Shown one piece after another: positions 28,612 through 37,073 of a stretch of 64,000 nt of DNA (within the stretch, counting starts at the first letter, position 1; every line of letters begins with the position of its first letter). The DNA lies in the NCBI RefSeq assembly GCF_000166355.1, contig NC_014652.1:2082928-2146927 (forward strand), written 5' to 3'. The translations under genes were made by a program, and so were the position numbers. Origin of the DNA: Caldicellulosiruptor hydrothermalis 108. GTDB taxonomy: Bacteria > Bacillota > Thermoanaerobacteria > Caldicellulosiruptorales > Caldicellulosiruptoraceae. Under the pieces are notes generated by a model. It was not told the origin of the DNA and did not search any database. It saw only the letters and a program-made list of their open reading frames with translations.

Positions 28612-28640
28612 ATTATAATATATATTCTTCATTTTTTCAA
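28612..28640 (-). promoter_or_regulatory. xylA promoter (sigma-A type)
   Basis: On the minus strand, -35 TTGAAA (28635-28640) and -10 TATAAT (28612-28617) are separated by exactly 17 bases. The XylR box follows directly. Confidence 0.88.
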
Positions 28641-28702
28641 AAAATCCTTCTTTCAAAACAAAGATTATTTTGCAAAAAATAATGGCAGATTGTCAGTTCA
28701 AC

Positions 28703-28731
28703 TTGCACGATGAATGTATTTTGTTTATAAT
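28703..28731 (+). promoter_or_regulatory. Promoter of the HTH/amphi-Trp and MFS genes
   Basis: -35 TTGCAC (28703-28708) and -10 TATAAT (28726-28731) have a 17-base spacer. It faces away from the xylA promoter, about 65 bases from it, with no XylR box of its own. Confidence 0.75.
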
Positions 28732-28778
28732 ATAACTATAAATTGAATAGAATTTAGGTGTAATATGAGGTGATACAA

Positions 28779-29207
28779 ATGGAAAAAGAGGTTTTAAACT
28801 TTGAAGAAGCGGCTGAGTTTCTGGAAATCTCCACAAAAACGCTCAATCAAATTTTAAAAGATGAAGATATACCAGCAAGAAAGATAGGCAGAGAGTGGCG
28901 TTTTTCTAAACACGCTTTGCTTGATTGGCTTGGAAGAGGATCATCAAAAGATTATTTTAAAAACCAGACCATATCTCGTTTTGAAGAGACAAGAAAAGGA
29001 AAGACTGAAAACCTCATTTCTCATGCAAAAGAGATTCTTGACACAATTTCCCGTGAAAAGTCAATTACCATTGAAGATCGAAAGTTTGATTTTCCAGATA
29101 ATGTGGAAATGGAAGTCAAAATCAAGAAAAGAAGCGACAGTATAAAGTTTGAGCTCGAATTTGAATGGCAAACTGATGAGAAAGGAGAGATTGAGAGTGA
29201 AGAATGA
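28779..29207 (+). CDS. Excisionase-type HTH fused to an amphi-Trp domain
   Basis: This 142-residue protein has an N-terminal MerR/excisionase-like winged helix (NFEEAAEFLEISTKTLNQIL ... IPARKIGREWRFSKHALLDWL, residues 5-52). Its C-terminal segment, SITIEDRKFDFPDNVEMEV through FELEFEWQTD, matches the small amphi-Trp domain found in many archaea and Firmicutes. I chose ATG at 28779 because TGAGGTGAT lies six bases before it; a GTG at 28770 is within that site. There is no phage context, so it is not an excisionase for an element here. It overlaps the MFS gene by 11 bases and could be its regulator. Confidence 0.75.
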   Translation: MEKEVLNFEEAAEFLEISTKTLNQILKDEDIPARKIGREWRFSKHALLDWLGRGSSKDYFKNQTISRFEETRKGKTENLISHAKEILDTISREKSITIEDRKFDFPDNVEMEVKIKKRSDSIKFELEFEWQTDEKGEIESEE

Positions 29208-30417
29208 AAAGAACAATCTTGAGGAAAAGAAGATTCTTGGCATACCCTGGAACGCTTTTATATTCGGTTTTGTAAGTTTTCTCAACGACTTCTCAAGTGA
29301 ACTGACAATCAGAGCTCTCCCTCTCTTTTTGAAAAACGTTTTAAATGCAAAAACCTCTGTAATAGGTCTTATTGAAGGTGTAGCAGATTCGACCGCAACA
29401 ATCCTAAAAATCTTTTCAGGGTACCTTTCAGACAAGCTAAATCAACGAAAGTGGCTTGTAACCATAGGTTATGGTCTTTCTGCACTTTCAAAACCACTTT
29501 TATATTTTGCTAACAGCTGGGTATTTGTTTTGGTAATAAGGTTTCTGGACAGGGTTGGAAAAGGCATAAGGACCTCTCCTCGTGATGCCTTGATTGCCAA
29601 CACAACCAGAAAAGAGGAACTTGGAAAGGCATTTGGATTTAACAGAGCAATGGATCCGGCAGGGGCAATTTTAGCTTTGATTGTTGGTAGTTTTATAATA
29701 TACCATACATCTAAAAACACCTTGAAACTCACAGAGCATCTATTTCAGATTCTTGTTTTAGTATCAATTTTTCCAGTCTTTATTGCACTTTTTTTAATAA
29801 TTGCATTTGCAGTAGATAGCAAAACTCAAAATCATTCTGCAGCAAAGGTCAACCTGTCTTTGAAAGGATTTGATAGAAAATTCAAATTATACCTTCTAAC
29901 AATCTCCATCTTTACCCTTGGAAATTCTTCAGATGCTTTTTTAATCTTGCAGGCTCAAAACAGAGGATTGACAGTTTTAGAGATATTTTTGATGCTGGCT
30001 GCCTTCAATTTGATAACAACTCTTAGCGCTTACCCTGCTGGAATTTTGTCAGATCGAATAAAACGCCAATATTTGATTGTGATGGGCTGGATTGTATATG
30101 CCTTGATATACTTAGGCTTTGGACTTGCAACGAAGACATATCAAATAGTTGCTCTGTACATTTTGTACGGTCTTTACTATGGACTTACAGAAGGTGTTGA
30201 AAAGGCACTTGTTGCAGATTTAGTTCCCCCTGAAAAAAGAGGTACAGCTTACGGTCTTTACAATGGCGCTGTCGGAATTTTCGCATTTCCAGCAAGTTTG
30301 GTTGCAGGACTTTTGTGGCAATATATAAGTCCTTCTTCACCATTTATATTTGGTGCTATCCTTGCTATTTTTGCCTCAATGATGCTACTGAAAGTAGTGA
30401 ACATGAAGCAAGAATAA
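29197..30417 (+). CDS. Major facilitator superfamily transporter
   Basis: This roughly 406-residue transporter has 12 predicted helices. Loop motifs are FSGYLSDKLNQRKW between helices 2 and 3 (G-x-x-x-D-R-x-x-R-like) and FLDRVGKGIRTSPRDALIA, typical of the uncharacterised YxiO/MdfA-like bacterial MFS group that includes the 'RTSPRDA' proteins. GTG at 29197 is chosen: GGAGAG ends six bases before it and it overlaps the preceding stop. An ATG at 29149 would lie well inside the upstream gene. Substrate is unknown; sugar, drug or osmolyte export are all possible. A bidirectional terminator follows. Confidence 0.85.
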   Translation: MKNEKNNLEEKKILGIPWNAFIFGFVSFLNDFSSELTIRALPLFLKNVLNAKTSVIGLIEGVADSTATILKIFSGYLSDKLNQRKWLVTIGYGLSALSKPLLYFANSWVFVLVIRFLDRVGKGIRTSPRDALIANTTRKEELGKAFGFNRAMDPAGAILALIVGSFIIYHTSKNTLKLTEHLFQILVLVSIFPVFIALFLIIAFAVDSKTQNHSAAKVNLSLKGFDRKFKLYLLTISIFTLGNSSDAFLILQAQNRGLTVLEIFLMLAAFNLITTLSAYPAGILSDRIKRQYLIVMGWIVYALIYLGFGLATKTYQIVALYILYGLYYGLTEGVEKALVADLVPPEKRGTAYGLYNGAVGIFAFPASLVAGLLWQYISPSSPFIFGAILAIFASMMLLKVVNMKQE

Positions 30418-30426
30418 TTTTAAGTT

Positions 30427-30473
30427 CAAAAAAATGAGAGGGGCTATTTCTTGCGTGCCCCTCTTTTTATTCG
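30427..30473. terminator. Bidirectional terminator between MFS and YesN genes
   Basis: AGAGGGGC (30437-30444) pairs with GCCCCTCT (30457-30464). TTTTTATT follows on the plus strand and ATTTTTTT on the minus strand, serving both convergent genes. Confidence 0.9.
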
Positions 30474-32107
30474 CTTACTTTTTCACCTTTTAGTTTTGCA
30501 CCTTCTTTGTATTCAGAAGGGCTGTAGCCAGTGTAGCGTTTAAAAAGCCTTGAAAAGTAGTGCGGGTCTGGAATACCAACCCTGTCTGCAACTTCGTACG
30601 TTTTAAGGTCGGTTGTGAGCAAAAGCTGTTTTGCCTTTTCTATTCTATACTCATTTATAAAGTCTGAAAGGTTTTTTCCTGTCTCTTTCTTGAACAGCCT
30701 GCTCAAATATGAAGGACTTACAAAAAATTTCTCTGAAATCTCGCTGAGTGAAATCTCGCCTGAGTTGTAGTTTTCTTTTATGTAATCTATTACCTTTTTT
30801 ATTAAACTGCCCATTTTGTTTAGGTTGTGTTTTTGGACTTCTTCAATTGTACGCTGGATAGATATTCGCAAGATGCTACTTAGTTCTGACAAACTTTTGC
30901 ATTTTATAATATCATTAAAATAATCAATGTGTTCAAACATCTCTGGATTGTCAGGTTTATTGATGGCCGAAGAAAGCTGAGCTTTTATCATATTTATTTC
31001 AATGAGCAGAAGATAGTAAAAATTGAAGATATACTGTTTATCTGCTTTTGACTTTTTCAAGGTCTCTTCGAGCTCAAGCAAGAGACTATTTATATTTGAA
31101 TAATTTCCGTATCTGACGCTCAATAAGATTTCGTTTTTCAGGTTTTTCAACTTTCTGTCATCAACATACATAAAAAAGTGAGAAAGGTCCTTGTAATATA
31201 TGATATCTTCTTCATCAAAGTAAAATCTGTAATTTATCGCATCTATGCATTCCTTATATTTGTCTGGAAGCTGCACAATGCCCCTGCCCCACGTACTTAC
31301 TGCAAGTGTCAAATCAATATTAAAACACTCCACTGCTGCTTTTTTTAGCTGGCTCAAAAGCTCAAAGAACCTCTTCTCTTCTTCTTTTTCAAGTTCTTTC
31401 TTTGAGCTTACAATATACACTGCCTGAGAGTTATTTAAATAAATAGTATAGATGGTAAAATCGTGGCTCAAAAAATCATTTAGCATATTTGATATTCCCA
31501 AAAGGTACAAATGAGTATTCTGTCTTCCTCTTTCTTCTTTTGTACTGCACTCAGCTAAAATCATCAAGAAACTGCCAATCTCAATCTCATAGAACGAAGC
31601 CATCTGAAGAATTTCATCTTCATTTGAAATCATCTCAAATATGACATTGAACAAGAAATTCTCTCTTAAGATTGGTAGTTTTTCTTTCAAAATGCTATTT
31701 ATCTTTTCCAGCTCCTCAACTATTGTCTTTTCTTTCTTTATCTCGTTTATAGCTTTTTGCACCACATTTATTATATCTTCTACCTTGGTTGGTTTTAGAA
31801 GAAAATCAAAAGCACCGTATTTTATAGCTCTCTGGGCATATTCGAACTCTCTGTAAGCTGTCAAAATTACAATCTTGCACTGGGGAATAATCTTTCTAAT
31901 CCTATCAATGAGTTCAATTCCGTCCATATTGGGCATTTTGATGTCTGTAATAACAATGTCAGGTTTTATCTCTTCAATCACCTTTAAAGCCTCATCCCCG
32001 CTTGAAGCTTCAGCGCAAATTTCACACTCCAAATCTTTCCATCTTATTACATTTCTAATTCCTTTTCGAATAAGCATGTCATCGTCAACTATTACAATTT
32101 TATACAT
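30467..32107 (-). CDS. YesN-type response regulator with AraC output domain (second system)
   Basis: This 546-residue regulator has an intact receiver (KIVIVDDDMLIRKG, Asp in VITDIKMPNMDG, Lys in FLLKPTKVED) and a long middle region. A C-terminal AraC double HTH follows (LSEISEKFFVSPSYLSRLFKKE; YEVADRVGIPDPHYFSRLFKR). Its start overlaps the kinase gene by eight bases, and it ends the operon of binding protein, kinase and regulator. Likely targets are the LplB/LplC/LplA-type genes at 35468-38999 and perhaps the GH5 gene at 41487. These are inferences from position. Confidence 0.92.
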   Translation of the reverse strand: MYKIVIVDDDMLIRKGIRNVIRWKDLECEICAEASSGDEALKVIEEIKPDIVITDIKMPNMDGIELIDRIRKIIPQCKIVILTAYREFEYAQRAIKYGAFDFLLKPTKVEDIINVVQKAINEIKKEKTIVEELEKINSILKEKLPILRENFLFNVIFEMISNEDEILQMASFYEIEIGSFLMILAECSTKEERGRQNTHLYLLGISNMLNDFLSHDFTIYTIYLNNSQAVYIVSSKKELEKEEEKRFFELLSQLKKAAVECFNIDLTLAVSTWGRGIVQLPDKYKECIDAINYRFYFDEEDIIYYKDLSHFFMYVDDRKLKNLKNEILLSVRYGNYSNINSLLLELEETLKKSKADKQYIFNFYYLLLIEINMIKAQLSSAINKPDNPEMFEHIDYFNDIIKCKSLSELSSILRISIQRTIEEVQKHNLNKMGSLIKKVIDYIKENYNSGEISLSEISEKFFVSPSYLSRLFKKETGKNLSDFINEYRIEKAKQLLLTTDLKTYEVADRVGIPDPHYFSRLFKRYTGYSPSEYKEGAKLKGEKVSE

Positions 32108-33971
32108 CTTCCTCTTCCCCTTCGCCAGAAAATTCCTGTAAGCTTTCTTCTACCGCTCTGCTGAGCGCATCTAACAGAATTTCAATTTTTATAGTAGTGC
32201 CTCTCTGTGGTAGGCTTTCAATTGAAAAGCTTGCATCCTTCCCATAGATGAGCTTTAGTCTCTTTACCACATTTACAAGCCCTATTCTTGTATAGGACCT
32301 TTCCTCCTGTTCAAGCAAGACCTCACTGTTATCTTCTAAATCTTGACGTATCCCCTTTAATTTTTCAGGTGGTATTCCCACACCATCATCTCTTACAATT
32401 ATGGCAAGCTTATCGTTCCAAATATAACCACCCACAAATATTCTGCCAAAACCTTTTGGACGTATACCGTGAAAAATGGAATTTTCTACAAGAGGCTGTA
32501 TAAGAAGTTTGGGAATTCTAAGTTTTAAAGCTTTTCTGTCCACATCCACTTCAAGTTTTAAATTCTCTTCACCGAAGTTTATCTTCAAAATTGAAATATA
32601 AGAGGTTATGTATTTTATCTCTTCCTCTAAGGTTAAAAACTTCTCTTCTTTTAGATTCACCTCTAAAAGCTTTGAAAGCGCAATTACAACATCGCTTATT
32701 TGGGATACGCCATTTAGCTGTGCAAGCCAGTTAATCGATTCCAAAATGTTAAACAAAAAATGGGGATTTAGCTGGGTTTGCAAAACTTTTAGCTCAGCCT
32801 CTTTTCGTGTTATCTGTTCCTTGTAAATTGAATTTATCAGATGATTTATTTTTACCACCATACTATTAAAGTTATCAATTAGAATACCAAGTTCATCCTT
32901 TCTGTCAAGATTCTCTATTATCTTGTATTCTCCTTTTCTTATTCTCTTTGTTGCTTCCACGATAGCATTAATTGGTTTTAAAAAGTCCATTGAAAGCATC
33001 AGCGACATTGCTGATGTTATCACAAACGACAAAAAACACAAAACTATAAGCCACATCCTGAGTTTGTCTATATCTCTGAGCAATACTTTAACTGGAATAG
33101 AAGTAACTATGTACCAGTCTACCTGTTTTATTGGCAGAATATTGACAATGTACTCGTTAGAAGTATATGTAACAACGCCGTTTTTATTTTTTACTTGAGA
33201 CATAAACTTGAGTATTTTTTCTCTTTTTATTTCACCCTTTGTTGAAATAAATATGCCATTTCCTACCACCGCAATTGCCTGACTTTTTTCTGCAACAAGT
33301 TCAGAAAATGTCTTGTCAAAAAGCTCTGTGTTTATCATGACAGCTAAAATTCCTTCAAACTTTAATGTCTGGGGATTGTTTATGCACCTTGTTATCAAAA
33401 CTGCCACTTTGCTTTCTTTGTCTTTTTTCAGTAAAGCTACATACCAAATAGGCTTTCCACTTCCTTTTGCAGCTATGTCATATACTTTTTCTAAAGAAAT
33501 CTGAGACGGTATTATTTCGTCAAGTCCTATTTCTTTTGAAGTGTTATCAACTATACACAGCTTCTTCTCTTTTGTAAATACTCCTATTGACTGTACATCC
33601 AAATGCCCTAAGATTATTTTTCGAAACTTGTTTGTAAGTGAAGCAACATCATCATAGTAATCCACATTTTTCATTGATTTGTCCAAAACATTGTAAAGTT
33701 CTGTTTGATACAAAATATCCTGAGTTATGCTATTGAGTTCGTTTATCTTGTCAACAATGCGCAGTCTTGCTGTTTTTATAACATCAGAGGTGTATCCTAC
33801 ATATTTTTTGAATATCAAATCTGACGAAATTCTAAAGCTCAAAACCCCAATGAGGATTATTGGAATAAATATTTGAATGTATGAAACTGCTAAAAATTTT
33901 TTGTCTATGGAAATGGTACGATAATATTTTATTAAATTTCTAAAAATTGGCTTTATTTTAAACATTCTCAT
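32100..33971 (-). CDS. YesM-type sensor histidine kinase (second system)
   Basis: This 623-residue kinase has transmembrane helices at about 29-49 and 308-330, an extracellular domain between them (about 260 residues), and HAMP (VEATKRIRKGEYKIIENLDRKDE). A coiled coil, the phospho-acceptor block LQTQLNPHFLFNILESINWL, and an HATPase ending with VRDDGVGIPPEKLKG and TRIGLVNVVKRLKLIYG follow. Its acidic tail (residues about 605-623, GEGEEEDV) is unusual. It overlaps both neighbours, four bases with the binding protein upstream and eight with the regulator downstream, so all three should be made in fixed ratio. Confidence 0.92.
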   Translation of the reverse strand: MRMFKIKPIFRNLIKYYRTISIDKKFLAVSYIQIFIPIILIGVLSFRISSDLIFKKYVGYTSDVIKTARLRIVDKINELNSITQDILYQTELYNVLDKSMKNVDYYDDVASLTNKFRKIILGHLDVQSIGVFTKEKKLCIVDNTSKEIGLDEIIPSQISLEKVYDIAAKGSGKPIWYVALLKKDKESKVAVLITRCINNPQTLKFEGILAVMINTELFDKTFSELVAEKSQAIAVVGNGIFISTKGEIKREKILKFMSQVKNKNGVVTYTSNEYIVNILPIKQVDWYIVTSIPVKVLLRDIDKLRMWLIVLCFLSFVITSAMSLMLSMDFLKPINAIVEATKRIRKGEYKIIENLDRKDELGILIDNFNSMVVKINHLINSIYKEQITRKEAELKVLQTQLNPHFLFNILESINWLAQLNGVSQISDVVIALSKLLEVNLKEEKFLTLEEEIKYITSYISILKINFGEENLKLEVDVDRKALKLRIPKLLIQPLVENSIFHGIRPKGFGRIFVGGYIWNDKLAIIVRDDGVGIPPEKLKGIRQDLEDNSEVLLEQEERSYTRIGLVNVVKRLKLIYGKDASFSIESLPQRGTTIKIEILLDALSRAVEESLQEFSGEGEEEDV

Positions 33972-35308
33972 TCACCCAATTTTTCCATATTCTCTTCCCA
34001 CGCTTTGATTGCTCTTTCCCAAAATAACTTTGAAGAAATTGTTCCCTGTAGATAATAAGGAATATTTTTGGTTATAACCTCTTCCCAAACCATTCTGTCA
34101 ACAAAATGGTCAGGCGGTGCAACAAGCACATCAGCTTCTTTTATAAGCCTTTCCACTTTTGAACGCAGAGGATTTTTGACATTGGGCGGGTCTTTTATCT
34201 TTACATTTGAAATCAATCCCGTTCTTTCAACAAATATTCTTGCAACCTTTTCGGAGGTCAAAAATTTTAAAAGTTTTATCGCCCAGCTTCTCTTTGTTCT
34301 ATCTTGCCAGGCTTGACTGCTGACATAAAATGTCCCCGCACCAAGACCATAAATCAAATGCTTTTTTCCAGTATCATTTACCTGGGGGAAAAAATATATG
34401 TCAACTGTTTGTGGGTCACATTTTGGTATGAACCATGAACCCTGAACAATCATTGCTGCCTTCTTTGTCAAAAACAAATCATTTCGTTGTTTGCTGGTAA
34501 GTGAATAGTAGTTTGCTGGAAAGGCACCTGCCTTGTAAAGAACTTTTAAATAGTCAAGGGCTTTTATGTAAGGTGATGAAAATTCACCACTCTTGATCGG
34601 ATTTTCTACATCATGCTTTGTTCCTATCGAAACAATAATGTTCTGGTATATGTATGTCCCCTCTGGCTGGGCATTGAAAGCAATTGGAATAATCCCTTTG
34701 CTCTTTAGTATTTTTGAGACACTTATCAGCTCAGCTAATGTTTGAGGAACTTTTAAATTGTATCTTTCAAATATATCCTTGTTAACAAATAGGCACTCAA
34801 CTATTGTTTCAAGCGGAACACCATAAATTCTTTTATTGAAAGTTACATACTTCCACATGTTTGGATAAAAACTTTGATACCATCTTATATCTTTTTTAAG
34901 TACATCCGTTAAATCAGTTATTTGGTGCCTTTGAATTAGTAAGTCTCTAATAGATCCTGGAAAAAGACCAAAAATATCTGGAGGGTTGCCAGATGCAAAG
35001 TCTGTCTGAAGTTTTATCAAAAAATCATCACCAAACAGAGATTCATTGACGATAGTTATGCCGGCATTTTCTTCTTGAAACTTTTGAAGTACAAACGAGA
35101 GTGTGTCGGCATAAGGGTCACTCCCACCCCATGGACTTAAAAATCTTATTTTTGTATTAACTTCTAACTCTTCATTTTCAATAGTCACACTTTCTTCCAC
35201 AGTTTTTTGAGTATTCAAAATTAACACAATTATTAGCACAAGAGTAGTTACAAGAGGTACAAAAAAACTTATCGATAGAATATGTCTTTTATTAAATGAA
35301 TCTTTCAT
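33968..35308 (-). CDS. Membrane-anchored sugar-binding protein coupled to a sensor kinase
   Basis: This 446-residue solute-binding family 1 protein carries an N-terminal hydrophobic helix (SISFFVPLVTTLVLIIVLIL) with no lipobox or clear cleavage site, so it is probably tethered. Its core (KIRFLSPWGGSDPYADTLSF; YGVPLETIVECLFVNKDIF; AAMIVQGSWFIPKCDP) is like sugar-binding proteins of CUT1 importers. No permease is in its operon. Instead its gene overlaps a YesM-type kinase by four bases. A precedent is XylFII-LytS in clostridia, where a binding protein feeds a kinase. I chose ATG at 35308 (AGGG upstream, start of the helix); an upstream non-ATG start at 35344 is possible. Ligand unknown. Confidence 0.85.
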   Translation of the reverse strand: MKDSFNKRHILSISFFVPLVTTLVLIIVLILNTQKTVEESVTIENEELEVNTKIRFLSPWGGSDPYADTLSFVLQKFQEENAGITIVNESLFGDDFLIKLQTDFASGNPPDIFGLFPGSIRDLLIQRHQITDLTDVLKKDIRWYQSFYPNMWKYVTFNKRIYGVPLETIVECLFVNKDIFERYNLKVPQTLAELISVSKILKSKGIIPIAFNAQPEGTYIYQNIIVSIGTKHDVENPIKSGEFSSPYIKALDYLKVLYKAGAFPANYYSLTSKQRNDLFLTKKAAMIVQGSWFIPKCDPQTVDIYFFPQVNDTGKKHLIYGLGAGTFYVSSQAWQDRTKRSWAIKLLKFLTSEKVARIFVERTGLISNVKIKDPPNVKNPLRSKVERLIKEADVLVAPPDHFVDRMVWEEVITKNIPYYLQGTISSKLFWERAIKAWEENMEKLGE

Positions 35309-35412
35309 AAAAATCACAACCCTAAAAACTTTAAATATGAGCACTTTTACTTTTATTTTAGCTCATATTGATACAAAATCACAATCTATTTCTTTTCAAA
35401 TATTAGCAACAA

Positions 35413-35452
35413 ACGGGATACCGGTGCTCTAACTTTAGCACCAGCATCCCGT
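35413..35452 (-). terminator. Terminator/stem-loop after the second LplA-type gene
   Basis: ACGGGAT-x-CCGGTGCT pairs with AGCACC-x-G-x-ATCCCGT (35413-35452). The minus-strand tail TTGTTTGC is moderately T-rich. It separates the importer from the sensory trio. Confidence 0.75.
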
Positions 35453-35467
35453 CTATAAATTTTTTAA

Positions 35468-36979
35468 CTATTTCTTTCTTCCTGTCTTCTTAAGAAACTC
35501 ATCATACTGTCTTTGTGCTTCTTTTATAATAATGTCAACACCTGCTTTTTTGAACTTGTCAATTGCCTGTGGAATGTATCTGTCTGGATCAACGCTACCT
35601 GTTTCAAGCATTGGTATATATTGTTTCCATACATTCTTGCATGCTGCAACCTGTGTTTTTACCTTTGAGTCATCAAAGTTGAATCCAAGGCTAAGAAGAG
35701 GTAATGCTTTCTTATTATACTCTTCAAAGTTCTTCCACTTGTTCGGGTCTTCATTTTCATAGATGTAGTTTATAAACTGATTTCCAAACATCCAGCCAAG
35801 ACCAGGGCTATAGTCTTTTGCTTTTGGTCCCGGAGCAATAATGCCTTTTGCCTTGTCTTTAAATACGTAGTGCTGACCTTCAATACCGAAGTTTACAAGG
35901 TTGTTAAGATACTTGTCTGTGTTGAAAAGTTCAAGGAACATTAAAGCTCTTTCTGGATTCTTGGATTTTGCATTGATTGCCTGCATAGAACCAATAGCTT
36001 CTCTTGTTGACATAACAGGTGGTGTGATGTCTATCTGTTTCCACTGGTACCCTGTTGAGATGGACATTTCAGCATCTTTGCCAGGCTTTAGCGATTGTGG
36101 CATTACAAAAACTTTTCCAGCTTTCAAATCAGACATCCAGTCTGTTACACTTGCTGCATCTTTTCTTATATAACCAGCTAAGTAATATTTTCTTACAGTC
36201 TTAAAGAGTGCCTTTGTATTTGGCTGCTCAAGCTCATTAACAATTTTTGTGCTCTTGTTGTTCGGGTAAAGTGATACAGGAACATCATCGTCAACAACCT
36301 TATCCCAGTCCAAAAGAAATCTTGGGGACTCACCAGCATATGCTCCAAGTGGATATATACCTGGCTCTTTTTGCTTGATTACTTTAAGATATGGCTCTAA
36401 ATCTTCTAATTTTTTGACTTTTTTAAACATGTCTTCTAACTTATACTTCTTTACCAAGTCCATTCTAACAATGAATCCCCAGTTGTGAGCTTTCTCTTTA
36501 TTTGCTGGAATTGCATACAGAATTCCATTAATGGATGCACCTTTTATAAAATCATCGCCAAGAAGTTTCTTTGTCTTTGGTGCATACTTTGAAAGAAGGT
36601 CATTTCCAGGTTTATTGAGCGGCAAAAAAGCACCTTTTGCCACATTTGTTCTGTAATTGTTTGTCCATATTGCTGTAAAACAGATATCAAATGGCTCACC
36701 TGCTGCAATCTTTGTCTGGAGCTTATCATTGTACTCGCCCCAGTCAAACATTGTCATCTTGATTTCAGCATTGAGCTTTGGTTTGATGTACTCATTAACC
36801 TTTTGATTGATTAAATCCCAGTCTTTTTGCGGAGTTCCGATGACATACCAAGTAAGCTTCACATAAGGAAGCTTTGAAGAAGATGCACCAAATCCTGTCA
36901 TAACTCCAATCACACTTGTGAGCACAAAAGCCACAACAAGCATCCCTACAAGAAGTTTTTTGGGCTTCACAAAAATCAA
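35468..36979 (-). CDS. Extracellular binding protein of LplA-type importer (second system)
   Basis: This 503-residue solute-binding protein starts with a signal peptide (LLVGMLVVAFVLTSVIGVMTGFGAS) and continues VKLTWYVIGTPQKDWDLINQ, typical of the LplA/YtcQ family. Trp and Tyr residues (WTNNYRTNVAKGAFLPL; KAHNWGFIVRMDLVKKY) probably line the sugar cleft. It is a paralogue in type and arrangement of the galactan binding protein at 18872-20461. Being near a GH5-CBM28 enzyme and a second YesMN system, it may bind glucan or mannan oligosaccharides; substrate is not provable here. It ends the permease-permease-binding protein operon. Confidence 0.9.
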   Translation of the reverse strand: MIFVKPKKLLVGMLVVAFVLTSVIGVMTGFGASSSKLPYVKLTWYVIGTPQKDWDLINQKVNEYIKPKLNAEIKMTMFDWGEYNDKLQTKIAAGEPFDICFTAIWTNNYRTNVAKGAFLPLNKPGNDLLSKYAPKTKKLLGDDFIKGASINGILYAIPANKEKAHNWGFIVRMDLVKKYKLEDMFKKVKKLEDLEPYLKVIKQKEPGIYPLGAYAGESPRFLLDWDKVVDDDVPVSLYPNNKSTKIVNELEQPNTKALFKTVRKYYLAGYIRKDAASVTDWMSDLKAGKVFVMPQSLKPGKDAEMSISTGYQWKQIDITPPVMSTREAIGSMQAINAKSKNPERALMFLELFNTDKYLNNLVNFGIEGQHYVFKDKAKGIIAPGPKAKDYSPGLGWMFGNQFINYIYENEDPNKWKNFEEYNKKALPLLSLGFNFDDSKVKTQVAACKNVWKQYIPMLETGSVDPDRYIPQAIDKFKKAGVDIIIKEAQRQYDEFLKKTGRKK

Positions 36980-37000
36980 CCTCCCGCCTTTTATTTTTTT

Positions 37001-37052
37001 GTATATAAGCTTCAGCTTGCTGCAACCAAAACTGCAGCTCTGAAGCTTATAC
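37001..37052 (-). other. Intercistronic stem-loop before second LplA-type gene
   Basis: GTATA-TAAGCTTCAG (37001-37015) pairs with CTGAAGCTTATAC (37040-37052). The minus-strand tail is ACAAAAAAAT, with no T-run, so it is not a terminator. It sits in the same place as the 20493-20526 hairpin of the galactan operon. Confidence 0.65.
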
Positions 37053-37073
37053 CCGTTTTAATACCATTACATA

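Noticed and set aside
28779-29207. Excisionase of a mobile element
   Set aside because: No integrase, attachment repeats or phage genes nearby; the C-terminal amphi-Trp domain and transporter partner argue for a chromosomal regulator.
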